Positions 7,741 through 15,114 are shown, counted from the first letter of the stretch. The stretch: 19,249 bases of DNA from CAIVAT01 sp037131145 (GCA_037131145.1 JBAXRP010000061.1:1-19249); one strand, 5' to 3'. A program made the numbers and translations. The notes: generated from the letters alone by a model not told the origin.

Positions 7741-8100
7741 CTATTCAAAATCGGCAAGTGCAGGAGTAACAGTTGCCAAAAGTGCATTATCAATGGTAAT
7801 TGTAACAACATAATCATCAAAATCGGCTTCAGTGGGAAGCGCCGGAGCCACATCAACTATTGAAATCATATCTGTCGGCATATCTTCAAATGTAGCTTCC
7901 GAAGGAGTAACAGGAACCAGCGCTGAACATTCATTCACGAAAGCAACTTCTTCAAATGTTGCCTCAACAGGCGTGGTTGGGGCAAGTCTGATTGTAGCAA
8001 TTGGTGAAGTTACAGGAGCTGAAGTTGATTCATTGCCTGCAAAAAGAAAACCTGCCTGAAGGAAGAGAACGGCTGCGAGGGTGATTATTTTTGTTTTCAT
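7741..8100 (-). CDS. Small secreted protein with four internal repeats, function unknown
   Basis: The 119-residue protein starts at the ATG at 8098-8100 and has a clean signal peptide (MKTKIITLAAVLFLQAGFLFA). I chose this ATG because the frame upstream to 8214 does not look like protein, and the signal peptide starts here. The mature part is acidic and made of four approximate copies of a motif ending P-x-E-A-x-F-(E/D)-(E/D): TPVEATFEE near 43, TPSEATFED near 65, LPTEADFDD near 88 and TPALADFE at the C-terminus. Spacing is 22, 23 and 24 residues. One cysteine is present (Cys58). I do not recognise a named family, though short exported proteins with such acidic repeats seem to occur in Bacteroidota. 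The gene has a candidate -7 box and a good terminator of its own, so it is probably expressed singly. It may be a surface or metal-binding peptide; that is a guess. Confidence 0.72.
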   Translation of the reverse strand: MKTKIITLAAVLFLQAGFLFAGNESTSAPVTSPIATIRLAPTTPVEATFEEVAFVNECSALVPVTPSEATFEDMPTDMISIVDVAPALPTEADFDDYVVTITIDNALLATVTPALADFE

Positions 8101-8127
8101 TTTTTCTGTTGTTTGATGTTGATGAAA

Positions 8128-8135
8128 CAAAAATA
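8128..8135 (-). promoter_or_regulatory. Candidate -7 box for the small secreted repeat protein
   Basis: Read on the minus strand the bases are TATTTTTG, an exact TAnnTTTG match, 27 bp before the start codon. No TTTG is visible at the matching -33 position, so support rests on the -7 box and its placement. Confidence 0.4.
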
Positions 8136-8249
8136 ATACAGATTGAGGAAATGGTGAATACAGAATCGTTTGGTTTGGATTAACAACCGATGAACAGGGG
8201 ATGAAAATCGGCAAATGATAAAACCATGCTCTTGGCGATTAAAAATGCG

Positions 8250-8326
8250 AACCTGGAACCTTGAACCTGTAACCTTGAACCTTGAACCTTGAACCTTGAA
8301 CCTTGAACCTTGAACCTGGAACCTGC
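8250..8326 (+). repeat. 7-bp tandem repeat array, 11 units (AACCTTG type)
   Basis: Eleven consecutive heptamers run from 8250 to 8326. Seven are exactly AACCTTG; the others are AACCTGG twice, AACCTGT once and a final AACCTGC. The variants cluster at the two ends and the interior is homogeneous, as expected for slippage-driven growth. The same heptamers occur in frame in the T9SS cargo gene at 1686-1713. Confidence 0.95.
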
Positions 8327-8566
8327 TATCAGAATGTTACAATTTACACCGATTCCAGAATGACTTTCTTGACGACGCCGGCGATCATGGAAATTTTATT
8401 ATTACATTTGTTCAGTTGCATTGCAATCGTTTATTTGTTTTGTAATTACTGATACCACTAAATGAATTTTAATTCTCATGCAACATTTTTTCCCTGTTTC
8501 CCGTTTTTTTCCATTCAGATTATCCCGTCTTCACGAAGTACGCATTTGTAGTTAATTTATATTCAG

Positions 8567-8950
8567 ATGAAAACAATACTTTCTCTTTTCTTTATTGCGG
8601 GGATGTTATTAAACAGTGAAACTTGCCAAGGTCAGAAGGCGACAATTTTCGGACAGGTTTTTCTAATAACACACCGTGATACCATCAAACTGACCAAAGC
8701 CCGGCTGGAGCTATTTCAGGTAACTGGCTCAAAAACCGATACTTTTATTGATGACTACTATTCTGATGGTAAAGGAAGGTACATAATTTCAGAAATAAAT
8801 TATGGCAAATATTATTTCAAGGTATATTATGGAAATACGATACCATTTTTGTTTTTTACCAATTCAATGAAAACTGATAAATGTCCGGTCTTTTCTGTAG
8901 ATCTGGAGTTGAAAGGCGTTCCGGCAATGTACGTCAGTAACCCAAAGTAA
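8567..8950 (+). CDS. Small secreted protein with a predicted beta-sandwich, function unknown
   Basis: The 127-residue product starts at ATG 8567 and has an N-terminal signal peptide (MKTILSLFFIAGMLLNSETC); the Cys at residue 20 lacks a normal lipobox, so cleavage by signal peptidase I just after CQGQ is the simpler reading. The mature part alternates short strands: ATIFGQVFLI, KARLELFQVTGS, then SDGKGRYIISEINYGKYYFK. This order of a processed-substrate-like strand, a GKGRY turn and a GKYYFKVYY strand resembles the carboxypeptidase regulatory-like or SdrD B-type beta-sandwich domains common in exported Bacteroidota proteins. No catalytic residues are evident. The stop is 21 bp before the GTG proposed as start of the SprT-like gene, so the two could share a transcript. 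I do not recognise a specific family. Confidence 0.65.
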   Translation: MKTILSLFFIAGMLLNSETCQGQKATIFGQVFLITHRDTIKLTKARLELFQVTGSKTDTFIDDYYSDGKGRYIISEINYGKYYFKVYYGNTIPFLFFTNSMKTDKCPVFSVDLELKGVPAMYVSNPK

Positions 8951-8971
8951 ATGATAACTGATTATATATAA

Positions 8972-9682
8972 GTGCAATTTTCTCTTTTTCAACCAAAACA
9001 CAGGCATTCCAATCCCGGAGACCCGGCAAAGGCTGACCAGATTCGCTCAGCGCTGGGTTCCAGACTCCCACAGGCTGCGGTGGAGAATGTGGTAGCGCAA
9101 CTTCTCGAAAATCCTGTCAGTATTAAAGTCGTTAGAGCCCGAATCTCAAAATCGGGCGATTTCAGACCAGCATTCAACAACAACCCACCCAAAATAACTA
9201 TAAACGGGAACCTTAATCTATTCGGTTTCCTGATTACACTTGTGCATGAACTCGCACACCATCACGTCCACCTCGACTTCAACCGGGCGCTAAAAAAGTT
9301 TACGCTTCGCCGTAAAAAACGTCCATTGCCACATGGAGAGGAGTGGAAGGAGCAATTCCGACTTTTAATGGTTCCATACCTGAACAATGAAGTTTTTCCG
9401 CGCGACATCCTGCCGGTACTTATACAATATCTTGAAAATCCCAAAGCATCATCCTCGGTAGATCACCAATTATCAAAAGCGCTGAAAAACTACGATCCGT
9501 CAGATACCTCAGTTCGCCTCGAAGATCTTCCTTTCGATGCAATTTTTACCATTCACGGGAAAAAGATATTCAGGAAAAAGGAGAAGATTAAGACGCGATT
9601 CCGTTGCGAGTGCATGAAAACCAGCCGCATCTACCTCGTAAGTCCGGGGGCGCCTGTGGCGCCTTTTATGGAAAAAACCTGA
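8972..9682 (+). CDS. SprT-like zinc metalloprotein
   Basis: The 236-residue product has the SprT-type zinc site: VHELAHHHVH, with HExxH at residues 92-96, and a third ligand candidate in PHGEEWKEQF (His121), the usual spacing and HGxxW context of this family. Before it, IKVVRARISKSGDF and the strand KITINGNLNLFGFLITL match the family's N-terminal half. SprT-like proteins are related to the SprTN/Wss1 DNA-protein crosslink proteases; a role in DNA repair or protein quality control is inference. The start is taken as the GTG at 8972, directly after an in-frame TAA; no ATG precedes the conserved region. The C-terminus has only a short Cys-x-Cys (211-213), not a full zinc ribbon, and its last residues (GAPVAPFMEKT) are encoded over a GC-rich hairpin, so the end may have been replaced. 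Confidence 0.82.
   Translation: MQFSLFQPKHRHSNPGDPAKADQIRSALGSRLPQAAVENVVAQLLENPVSIKVVRARISKSGDFRPAFNNNPPKITINGNLNLFGFLITLVHELAHHHVHLDFNRALKKFTLRRKKRPLPHGEEWKEQFRLLMVPYLNNEVFPRDILPVLIQYLENPKASSSVDHQLSKALKNYDPSDTSVRLEDLPFDAIFTIHGKKIFRKKEKIKTRFRCECMKTSRIYLVSPGAPVAPFMEKT
9649..9667 (+). terminator. GGCGCC hairpin with T-run at the end of the SprT-like gene
   Basis: GGCGCC (9649-9654) and GGCGCC (9658-9663) pair around a TGT loop and are followed by TTTT (9664-9667). The structure looks like an intrinsic terminator but lies inside the coding frame, 13 bp before the TGA stop codon ends at 9682. Either it terminates after translation finishes or it is a repeat inserted at the gene's end. Confidence 0.55.
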
Positions 9683-9768
9683 CTTCTTTTACCAAACCTC
9701 AGTTTTTCCCTAACCTGTTATCCTCTCCAACTGGTTCATGCCCATTACCGGAATGAGTTACTTTTTTC

Positions 9769-9776
9769 TACCTTTG
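9769..9776 (+). promoter_or_regulatory. Candidate -7 box for cysS
   Basis: TACCTTTG matches TAnnTTTG exactly and ends 19 bp before the cysS ATG, which would give a short leader. The expected -33 TTTG is not evident. With the hairpin at 9649-9667 just upstream, cysS looks like an independent transcription unit. Confidence 0.5.
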
Positions 9777-9795
9777 CCCAAGAATTACATATCCA

Positions 9796-11319
9796 ATGGA
9801 AAATCAGCTTTTTATTCACAACACTCTGACACGAAAGAAGGAACTTTTTGAACCGCTTAATCCGCCGTTTGCCGGAATGTATGTTTGCGGTCCAACCGTT
9901 TACGGCGATCCGCATCTCGGTCATGCCCGACCTGCAATCACTTTCGATCTGGTGTTCCGTTACCTTCTGCATCTTGGGTACAAGGTAAGGTATGTCAGAA
10001 ATATTACTGATGTAGGACATCTCGTAGCCGACCTCGATGAAGGGGAGGATAAAATTGCAGTGAAAGCGCGTGTTGAGCAGTTGGAACCAATGGAGATCGC
10101 CCAATACTACGCCGACCGATATTTCATATTTATGAACGCCCTGAATGTGAAACGTCCAAGTATTGAGCCGCGGGCTTCAGGACATATTATCGAGCAGATC
10201 CTTATGGTAAGCCAGATTCTCGAAGCAGGATTTGCCTACGAAGTAAACGGTTCGGTATATTTCGATGTGGAAAAATACAGCAAGGCATATAGTTACGGAA
10301 AACTTTCAGGTCGCGTGCTTGACGACCTGATGGCGAATACGCGCGAACTTGAAGGGCAGGAAGAGAAGCGCAATCCTGCCGATTTTGCCCTTTGGAAAAA
10401 AGCTCAACCCGAACACATCATGAGGTGGCTTTCACCCTGGAGCGATGGTTTTCCGGGCTGGCATCTCGAATGTTCGGCAATGAGTACTAAATACCTCGGA
10501 GATAAGTTCGACATTCACGGCGGCGGGATGGATCTTCTCTTTCCCCACCACGAGTCGGAGATTGCGCAATGCCAGGCAGCTCTCGGACACGAATCGGTAA
10601 AATACTGGCTCCACAACAACATGATCACCATCAATGGGCAGAAGATGGGGAAATCGCTTGGGAACTTCATCACACTCGACGAGTTCCTTACCGGAAAACA
10701 TGCTTCGCTCCACCAGCCATACAGCGCCATGACCATCCGCTTCTTCATCCTTCAGGCGCATTATCGAAGTACAGTTGATTTCTCAAACGAAGCGCTACAG
10801 GCGGCTGAAAAGGGGTTGAAGAAATTGATGGCGGGGTTTGAGACGCTGGAGAAGATGGCGCCCCACACCCCGATCCTCCCTAAAAATGAAGGACTCCCCC
10901 TGCGGACCCTCCCCAAAAAGGGAGGGGAGGAAGACCCCCGGATTATTGAGTTGAAGAATAATTGCTACGCTGCCATGAACGATGATTTTAATAGTCCGAT
11001 TGTGATTGCCAATCTGTTTGAAGCTGTTAGGATTATCAATTTGGTAAATGATAAAAAGGAGACCATTTCTAATGAAGACCTGATATTGCTGAAGGAAATC
11101 TTCGATGTTTTCCTCTTTGGAATTCTCGGCATTACCAACGATCAAGGTGGGGATCGGAGTGAAGTAGTTGACGGGCTTATGAAACTTGTCCTCGCCATCA
11201 GGCAGAAATCACGCGAAACCAAAGATTGGGGAACATCCGACCAAATCAGAGAGGCGTTACAAAAACTGCATATTGCCGTTAAGGATGGCAAAGATGGATC
11301 GAGTTGGAATATCGAATAA
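9796..11319 (+). CDS. cysS: Cysteinyl-tRNA synthetase
   Basis: The 507-residue cytoplasmic enzyme charges tRNA-Cys with cysteine using ATP. The class I signatures are present: HLGH (40-43) in VYGDPHLGHARPAITFDL, and KMGKS (283-287), the KMSKS loop with Gly in place of Ser. The catalytic zinc ligands are Cys31 (MYVCGPTVYG), Cys226 (GWHLECSAMS), His251 and Glu255 (PHHESEIAQC), with the same spacing as the E. coli enzyme. The DALR-type anticodon-binding region follows (AAMNDDFNSPIVIANLFEAV). The protein is longer than the usual 460-480 residues. Part of the excess is a Pro/Lys/Gly-rich segment at about 356-381 encoded by a GC-rich repeat, in the linker between the catalytic and anticodon-binding parts. 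The ATG at 9796 fits the family N-terminus (QLFIHNTLTRKKELFEP). Function is certain. Confidence 0.97.
   Translation: MENQLFIHNTLTRKKELFEPLNPPFAGMYVCGPTVYGDPHLGHARPAITFDLVFRYLLHLGYKVRYVRNITDVGHLVADLDEGEDKIAVKARVEQLEPMEIAQYYADRYFIFMNALNVKRPSIEPRASGHIIEQILMVSQILEAGFAYEVNGSVYFDVEKYSKAYSYGKLSGRVLDDLMANTRELEGQEEKRNPADFALWKKAQPEHIMRWLSPWSDGFPGWHLECSAMSTKYLGDKFDIHGGGMDLLFPHHESEIAQCQAALGHESVKYWLHNNMITINGQKMGKSLGNFITLDEFLTGKHASLHQPYSAMTIRFFILQAHYRSTVDFSNEALQAAEKGLKKLMAGFETLEKMAPHTPILPKNEGLPLRTLPKKGGEEDPRIIELKNNCYAAMNDDFNSPIVIANLFEAVRIINLVNDKKETISNEDLILLKEIFDVFLFGILGITNDQGGDRSEVVDGLMKLVLAIRQKSRETKDWGTSDQIREALQKLHIAVKDGKDGSSWNIE
10861..10941. repeat. GC-rich hairpin-bearing insert inside cysS
   Basis: Between the codons for EKMA and IIELKN the sequence becomes rich in CCC and GGG tracts, unlike the rest of the gene. 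It includes a 7-bp stem, CCCTCCC at 10907-10913 with GGGAGGG at 10920-10926, around a CAAAAA loop. It is read in frame as a Pro/Leu/Lys/Gly-rich linker at residues about 356-381. The boundaries are estimated from the change in composition. Confidence 0.6.
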
Positions 11320-11365
11320 TCGAATAATAAATTGCAAACTGGGAAAATTGTGACATTCTGGTCGA

Positions 11366-11407
11366 AAATCCCAAGTCCCAAATTCCAGGTATCACATTCC
11401 AAATCTT
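11366..11407 (+). repeat. Degenerate 7-bp-period repeat (AAATYCC type) downstream of cysS
   Basis: Six 7-bp units can be laid out without gaps: AAATCCC, AAGTCCC, AAATTCC, AGGTATC, ACATTCC and AAATCTT. The first three are near identical and the rest have drifted. The unit is close to the AAATCCG phase of the repeat inside the T9SS cargo gene. Confidence 0.65.
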
Positions 11408-11445
11408 TCCGTTCAAAGATTTTTTAACAATTAACTCTCTCTCGT

Positions 11446-11610
11446 TTGACATATCCAGATTGGACACAACCACAAACTGGTCATTTTTTTAATGGATATA
11501 TAGACTATGATGGAAACATCAACTTCAAAATTGGGAGCCGTATCAACCATCATGGTGAAATCTTTGAATCTTCAAGGACTGTAACAGGAAAAAAGAAGAG
11601 CGACTCTTGA
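11446..11610 (+). pseudogene. Possible remnant of an unknown gene
   Basis: A forward frame runs from a TAA at 11425 to TGA 11608-11610 and has the look of protein: after a TTG at 11446 it reads LTYPDWTQPQTGHFFNGY, then IDYDGNINFKIGSRI and HGEIFESSRTVTGKKK. The G-Y-I-D-Y-D-G-N-I and charged C-terminal tail are characteristic of a real C-terminus rather than random DNA. There is no ATG and the segment is short (about 55 codons). It may be the 3' end of a gene destroyed by deletion upstream, where the heptamer repeat lies, or a small gene with a TTG start. I recognise no family. Confidence 0.35.
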
Positions 11611-11798
11611 TTTTTGTGGCGTCCTTGACGATGGGAAAATTTTATCATTCTATTATTCGAACTCAATACGATAGCGCCAAATAAAGTTAGATTTTCCTTT
11701 TGGGATGTCATGGTACTGACTGTCGAATTTTCCCCGACAAATTTTGGGTCGGCAAAACAATTACTGAAAGATATTTACTTTCACATTTAACAGCGTTT

Positions 11799-13601
11799 AT
11801 GGGACAAAACAACATTTTCAGAATATTTTCCCCAACATTTCTGACGCTTATTTTTTGCGGACTGGTATTCCAGTCATGCTGGAATACAGGGGACAAGATA
11901 CCTGTGTCCGGAAATCTTTCCCCTGCCATTACAGATTCTGTGCATCAACTGCTTTCAAGGCTCTATGCCGAGTCGCCCGATTCGGCAATTGTCGTCAGCA
12001 ACAAGTTTATCCTGCAGCTTGATTCAATGAAGGCATTTAGCGACCTCATTGACATGTACATGTATCTTGCTGAACTTTACCAGTACCGCCGCGATAACAA
12101 CCTGTATGCCAGCGCTAACCTTATAAAAGCCCTGCGGCTGATCGCTGCCCACCCGGAAATCAAAGATCTGGATCCATATTATTTTATTGATATAGGCAAT
12201 ATATTTTACCGCTACGGACTTTACAATCATGCCAATACGGCCTACAGGGAGGCGCTCGACATTGCCAGGGAAACGAACTTATCGCATCCCGCTGCTGTTG
12301 CCCTGCAGAATATTGCCCTGGGATTTCATGTTCAAAAGAAATACGACTCCGCGCGGCGCTATTTTAATCTGGCCGAAAAATGCCTTTATGGAGTAAATAA
12401 TCTCCAGATGGCACAGAATTATCTCTATTTATGTTCGCTTGAGCTTGAAGCCGGAAAAACAGATTCCATCCATTACTGGTTGGAAAAGTCGCAGTCATTA
12501 TTGGATTACAATGAATTAATACTGGACAAATCCGATGCGGCTTGCTATTTTAAAGACAGCCTGCTTATCCGGGAGATGCGCGCCCGGAACTTCATTTCTC
12601 TGTCCGGATTATATGACAAGGTTCGGATGAAAAACGACAGCATGAACTATTTTTTACGGCTTGCCTTGCTGAATGCAAGCCAGGCAGGATCCCAAAAACT
12701 GATTTCAGAGATTTGTTTTAACCTTGCCCGGTTGTATGCCAGTGACCATGACCACCGGCAGGCTGTTATTTTTGCCGATTCAGCATTGAAATATTCAATC
12801 CTGCTCAAAGATTACCCCAAAATGATCCAATACAGCGAATTCATATCCACAGAATATGCCATGGACAAGAACCCCGTGAAAGCAAGAGCGTACCATCAGA
12901 AGGCACAAATGTTTTCCGACAGCCTTCAGAAGGAAAAGGAGTCAGACCAGTTCACTGAAGAAAAGGTGGAACTTATGTACCAGAGCATGGACATTTCACT
13001 TCAGAATGTTAAAAAGACAAGGGAAGCATATTCCTACAAAATACATCAGCAGCACATCATTATCTGGCTCATAGTACTGGCGGCTGCTGTAATTATCGCT
13101 TCGCTGCTCGCCGAGTCGCTGCACTTCAGAAAACTCAGATATACAAGGCTACAACTGGCTCAGCGAACTTATGAGATGATCGAAGTGGAAGAGCTTTCTG
13201 TCCAGAAAAAAATACCCGGACTGGAGGCCGACATGACCACACAACTTAAAGAGAATCTCGAAGAGATGATGCGTACCGAAAAGCCTTACTTCAATGCCGA
13301 ACTCAAGCTGAACGACCTTGCCTCGATGCTGGGAACCAATTATACTTACCTCTCCCAGCTCATCAACCAGCATTATAGCCTGCATTATAACGATTATATC
13401 AACAATATGCGGGTGAAAGAAGCCTGCCATTTGATGACAGGACGAAAAGATAAAAACCTCACGATCGACATGATTGCATCACAGGTTGGCTTCAGCACAA
13501 AATCAACCTTTTATGTCGCTTTTAAAAAATTTACCGGGGTGAGCCCTGCGATATATATTAAAATGTGTGGTTCCAATATACCACTTGCCAGATCACCTTA
13601 A
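11799..13601 (+). CDS. Membrane-anchored TPR protein with C-terminal AraC-type DNA-binding domain
   Basis: From the ATG at 11799 the product has 600 residues. I preferred this start to the ATG at 11700 because it opens directly on a hydrophobic export signal (FSPTFLTLIFCGLVFQSC). The Cys27 context is a relaxed Bacteroidota lipobox, so lipid modification is possible. Residues about 40-400 are helical and TPR-like (YYFIDIGNIFYRYGLYNHA, AVALQNIALGFHVQKKY, ARRYFNLAEKCLYG). A transmembrane helix lies near 418-440 (HIIIWLIVLAAAVIIASLLA). Residues about 490-590 are an AraC-type double helix-turn-helix (LNDLASMLGTNYTYLSQLIN; then IDMIASQVGFSTKSTFYVAF and KKFTGVSPAIYI). The likely topology is periplasmic TPR sensor, membrane helix, cytoplasmic DNA-binding domain, a layout frequent in Bacteroidota. 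The downstream hydrolase is an obvious candidate target but is separated by a strong terminator. Confidence 0.87.
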   Translation: MGQNNIFRIFSPTFLTLIFCGLVFQSCWNTGDKIPVSGNLSPAITDSVHQLLSRLYAESPDSAIVVSNKFILQLDSMKAFSDLIDMYMYLAELYQYRRDNNLYASANLIKALRLIAAHPEIKDLDPYYFIDIGNIFYRYGLYNHANTAYREALDIARETNLSHPAAVALQNIALGFHVQKKYDSARRYFNLAEKCLYGVNNLQMAQNYLYLCSLELEAGKTDSIHYWLEKSQSLLDYNELILDKSDAACYFKDSLLIREMRARNFISLSGLYDKVRMKNDSMNYFLRLALLNASQAGSQKLISEICFNLARLYASDHDHRQAVIFADSALKYSILLKDYPKMIQYSEFISTEYAMDKNPVKARAYHQKAQMFSDSLQKEKESDQFTEEKVELMYQSMDISLQNVKKTREAYSYKIHQQHIIIWLIVLAAAVIIASLLAESLHFRKLRYTRLQLAQRTYEMIEVEELSVQKKIPGLEADMTTQLKENLEEMMRTEKPYFNAELKLNDLASMLGTNYTYLSQLINQHYSLHYNDYINNMRVKEACHLMTGRKDKNLTIDMIASQVGFSTKSTFYVAFKKFTGVSPAIYIKMCGSNIPLARSP

Positions 13602-13638
13602 AAATGCAATAAAAACACATTTAAGTCCTTTTTTACTT

Positions 13639-13686
13639 AAAACTCTTCCGGAATCTTCAATTATGAAGATTCCGGAAGAGTTTTTT
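13639..13686 (+). terminator. Strong intrinsic terminator after the TPR/AraC regulator
   Basis: A perfect 20-bp stem (13639-13658 with 13665-13684, core CTCTTCCGGAATCTTC) encloses a 6-base loop AATTAT and runs into six T residues (13681-13686). It separates the regulator (stop at 13601) from the lipoprotein gene at 13756. Confidence 0.9.
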
Positions 13687-13709
13687 ATATACGGTAAGCG
13701 GGATGTCAC

Positions 13710-13717
13710 TATTTTTG
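13710..13717 (+). promoter_or_regulatory. Candidate -7 box for the lipoprotein hydrolase
   Basis: TATTTTTG is an exact TAnnTTTG match, between the terminator and the ATG at 13756, and implies a leader of about 30 bases. The -33 position falls in the T-rich tail of the terminator, where no clean TTTG is seen. Confidence 0.5.
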
Positions 13718-13737
13718 CACCTCAAATTAATAATCAA

Positions 13738-13785
13738 ATTAAATTTTTCTTCATTATGACTCACATTAAATTTTTCTTCATTATG
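13738..13785 (+). repeat. 27-bp-spaced direct duplication spanning the start codon of the hydrolase gene
   Basis: A 21-bp segment beginning ATTAAATTTTTC and ending ATTATG occurs at 13738-13758 and again, identically, at 13765-13785. Each copy ends with an in-frame ATG (13756 and 13783), 27 bp (9 codons) apart. Confidence 0.95.
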
Positions 13786-15069
13786 GCGCTTGCAACCTCC
13801 TTAATAATGAGCGGGTGCAAAAGTAAAACCGACGATGTTGTTCCGGCAGAACAACTTGGGGCAAAGTATCTCCATCCAACCGGAATAACCATTCTTTCAT
13901 TAAAAGGCACCTACTTTGAAATGGGGAAGCAGTATGGCCGCCACATGAAAACGGAGTTGAAATATTGGTCAAACTACTACGAAACCACATGGAAAGCTGC
14001 CAATCCGGAAGTATATAATTATGTTTCCAATGAGCTATTGATAGTATTGAACAAATTATATATGAGCGATAAAATCGTAGAATTCCTGGATGGGGTTGCG
14101 ATCACAGCCGGAATGACTAAAAATGAGGTATATCGTCTCGACCAGTGTTGTGCATTTGATTATGCATTCAGCGGTCATATTCCAATCCAGAAGAGCGCCG
14201 CCTGCACTTTTGTCGGCGCTTATGGGGCAGCCACCGGAGGACATACCATCATCGCGCGGAATCTTGACCTTCAACGACCGCTTGCTGTGCGGGATTACAA
14301 CAGCGTGATCACGGTCATGCACCCTTCAGACGGCGATCATAAAGTGGCTACTTTCGGATTTGTCGGATTTCCGCAGGGATATGTACTGATGAATCTCGAC
14401 AATAATGTAGTGACGGAGTATAATACAGGAAACTCAGCCGATAAAGGCTCGGACTTCGATATTTTGTCAAGAGACATGATGGATCTTGCATTCGATGCAA
14501 TTACGGATAGAAACAACACGGACGCCCAAACAACCGCTGAATACCTGAGAACCGGAAGGCTGCTCTCTCCATCGTTTTTTGGGGTGGCCGACAAGAATAC
14601 CGTGCTGGTTGTGCAACGCGCCATGAACCAGGACGGCGTAATTACCCAAAACAGTATTGGAAATAACATCAACGGCGTGACTAATGTGTTTCTCGACAGT
14701 ACCATGCATAAAGTCAAGTTAAATATATACAATGCCTCCACTGCTGTTGATGGCGCTGAAAAAGGGCTCGATACCCCTGCTCGCGGCATGGTTCGCTGGG
14801 TAAACCTTGTCAATTATTTTAAAAAATATCCAACAGGTCTTGACATTGACGCAATGAAAACTATTATCGCTACCGACATTGCCGACAGCGGTGTTTTTAT
14901 CAGCGGTTACGAGAAGGAGGGAACCAATACCTTCTGTAAAACCGACGCCACTTTTGGATCTGTGGTGATCGATCTGAGCGACCTCACCCAGGTATGGTGG
15001 CTTAGGTATGATTATGCAACCAAAAATAAGACATGGGATATGGTGGATCTGACGCAGAATATTAACTGA
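13756..15069 (+). CDS. Lipoprotein Ntn-type acyltransferase/amidohydrolase (C45/C59-like)
   Basis: From the ATG at 13756 the product has 437 residues. The N-terminus MTHIKFFFIMALATSLIMSGC is a lipoprotein signal with lipobox MSGC (Cys21). I chose this ATG over the second one at 13783, which would leave only 11 uncharged residues before Cys. The frame is open upstream to 13567, but that covers the terminator. YFEMGKQYGRHMKTEL, and later AACTFVGAYG (candidate nucleophile Cys150) followed by GGHTIIARNLDL (ARNLD near 167), follow the order seen in the acyl-CoA:6-aminopenicillanate acyltransferase and choloylglycine hydrolase families, in which Cys becomes N-terminal after autocleavage. It would act in the periplasm or at the outer membrane on an acyl-amide substrate that cannot be named. 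The gene has its own promoter candidate and is convergent with glmS. Confidence 0.78.
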   Translation: MTHIKFFFIMALATSLIMSGCKSKTDDVVPAEQLGAKYLHPTGITILSLKGTYFEMGKQYGRHMKTELKYWSNYYETTWKAANPEVYNYVSNELLIVLNKLYMSDKIVEFLDGVAITAGMTKNEVYRLDQCCAFDYAFSGHIPIQKSAACTFVGAYGAATGGHTIIARNLDLQRPLAVRDYNSVITVMHPSDGDHKVATFGFVGFPQGYVLMNLDNNVVTEYNTGNSADKGSDFDILSRDMMDLAFDAITDRNNTDAQTTAEYLRTGRLLSPSFFGVADKNTVLVVQRAMNQDGVITQNSIGNNINGVTNVFLDSTMHKVKLNIYNASTAVDGAEKGLDTPARGMVRWVNLVNYFKKYPTGLDIDAMKTIIATDIADSGVFISGYEKEGTNTFCKTDATFGSVVIDLSDLTQVWWLRYDYATKNKTWDMVDLTQNIN

Positions 15070-15114
15070 TTAATCACAATCAATTCTGACGACCAACTTG
15101 TCCTCCGTTGGAAA

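Larger units (their letters stand above)
8101..8566. other. Gene-poor stretch between divergent small secreted-protein genes
   Basis: This 466-bp stretch holds the minus-strand promoter at 8128-8135 and the heptamer array at 8250-8326. The rest has no convincing gene. A 25-codon minus-strand frame at 8344-8421 ends KKVILESV and could be a gene remnant, but nothing supports it beyond its composition. The remainder, 8430-8566, is A/T rich and must contain whatever promoter serves the gene at 8567; no clean TAnnTTTG box was found there. Confidence 0.5.
11320..11798. other. Gene-poor stretch between cysS and the TPR/AraC regulator
   Basis: This 479-bp stretch holds a heptamer repeat (11366-11407) and a possible gene remnant (11446-11610). 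I found no clear terminator for cysS and no exact TAnnTTTG box for the regulator. The frame of the regulator is open back to an ATG at 11700, but that stretch reads as non-protein. Confidence 0.5.

Noticed and set aside
8250..8326. CRISPR array
   Set aside because: The units are contiguous heptamers with no spacers.
8344..8421. 25-codon minus-strand frame ending KKVILESV
   Set aside because: Protein-like at its end, but very short, with no promoter or recognised relatives; kept only as a note in the gene-poor stretch.
11700..11798. Upstream extension of the TPR/AraC regulator to the ATG at 11700
   Set aside because: The added 33 residues would bury the export signal, and the sequence there does not look like protein.
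15070..15114. Terminator between the hydrolase and glmS
   Set aside because: Only a 5-bp stem (CCAAC/GTTGG) without a T-run is present, too weak to call.
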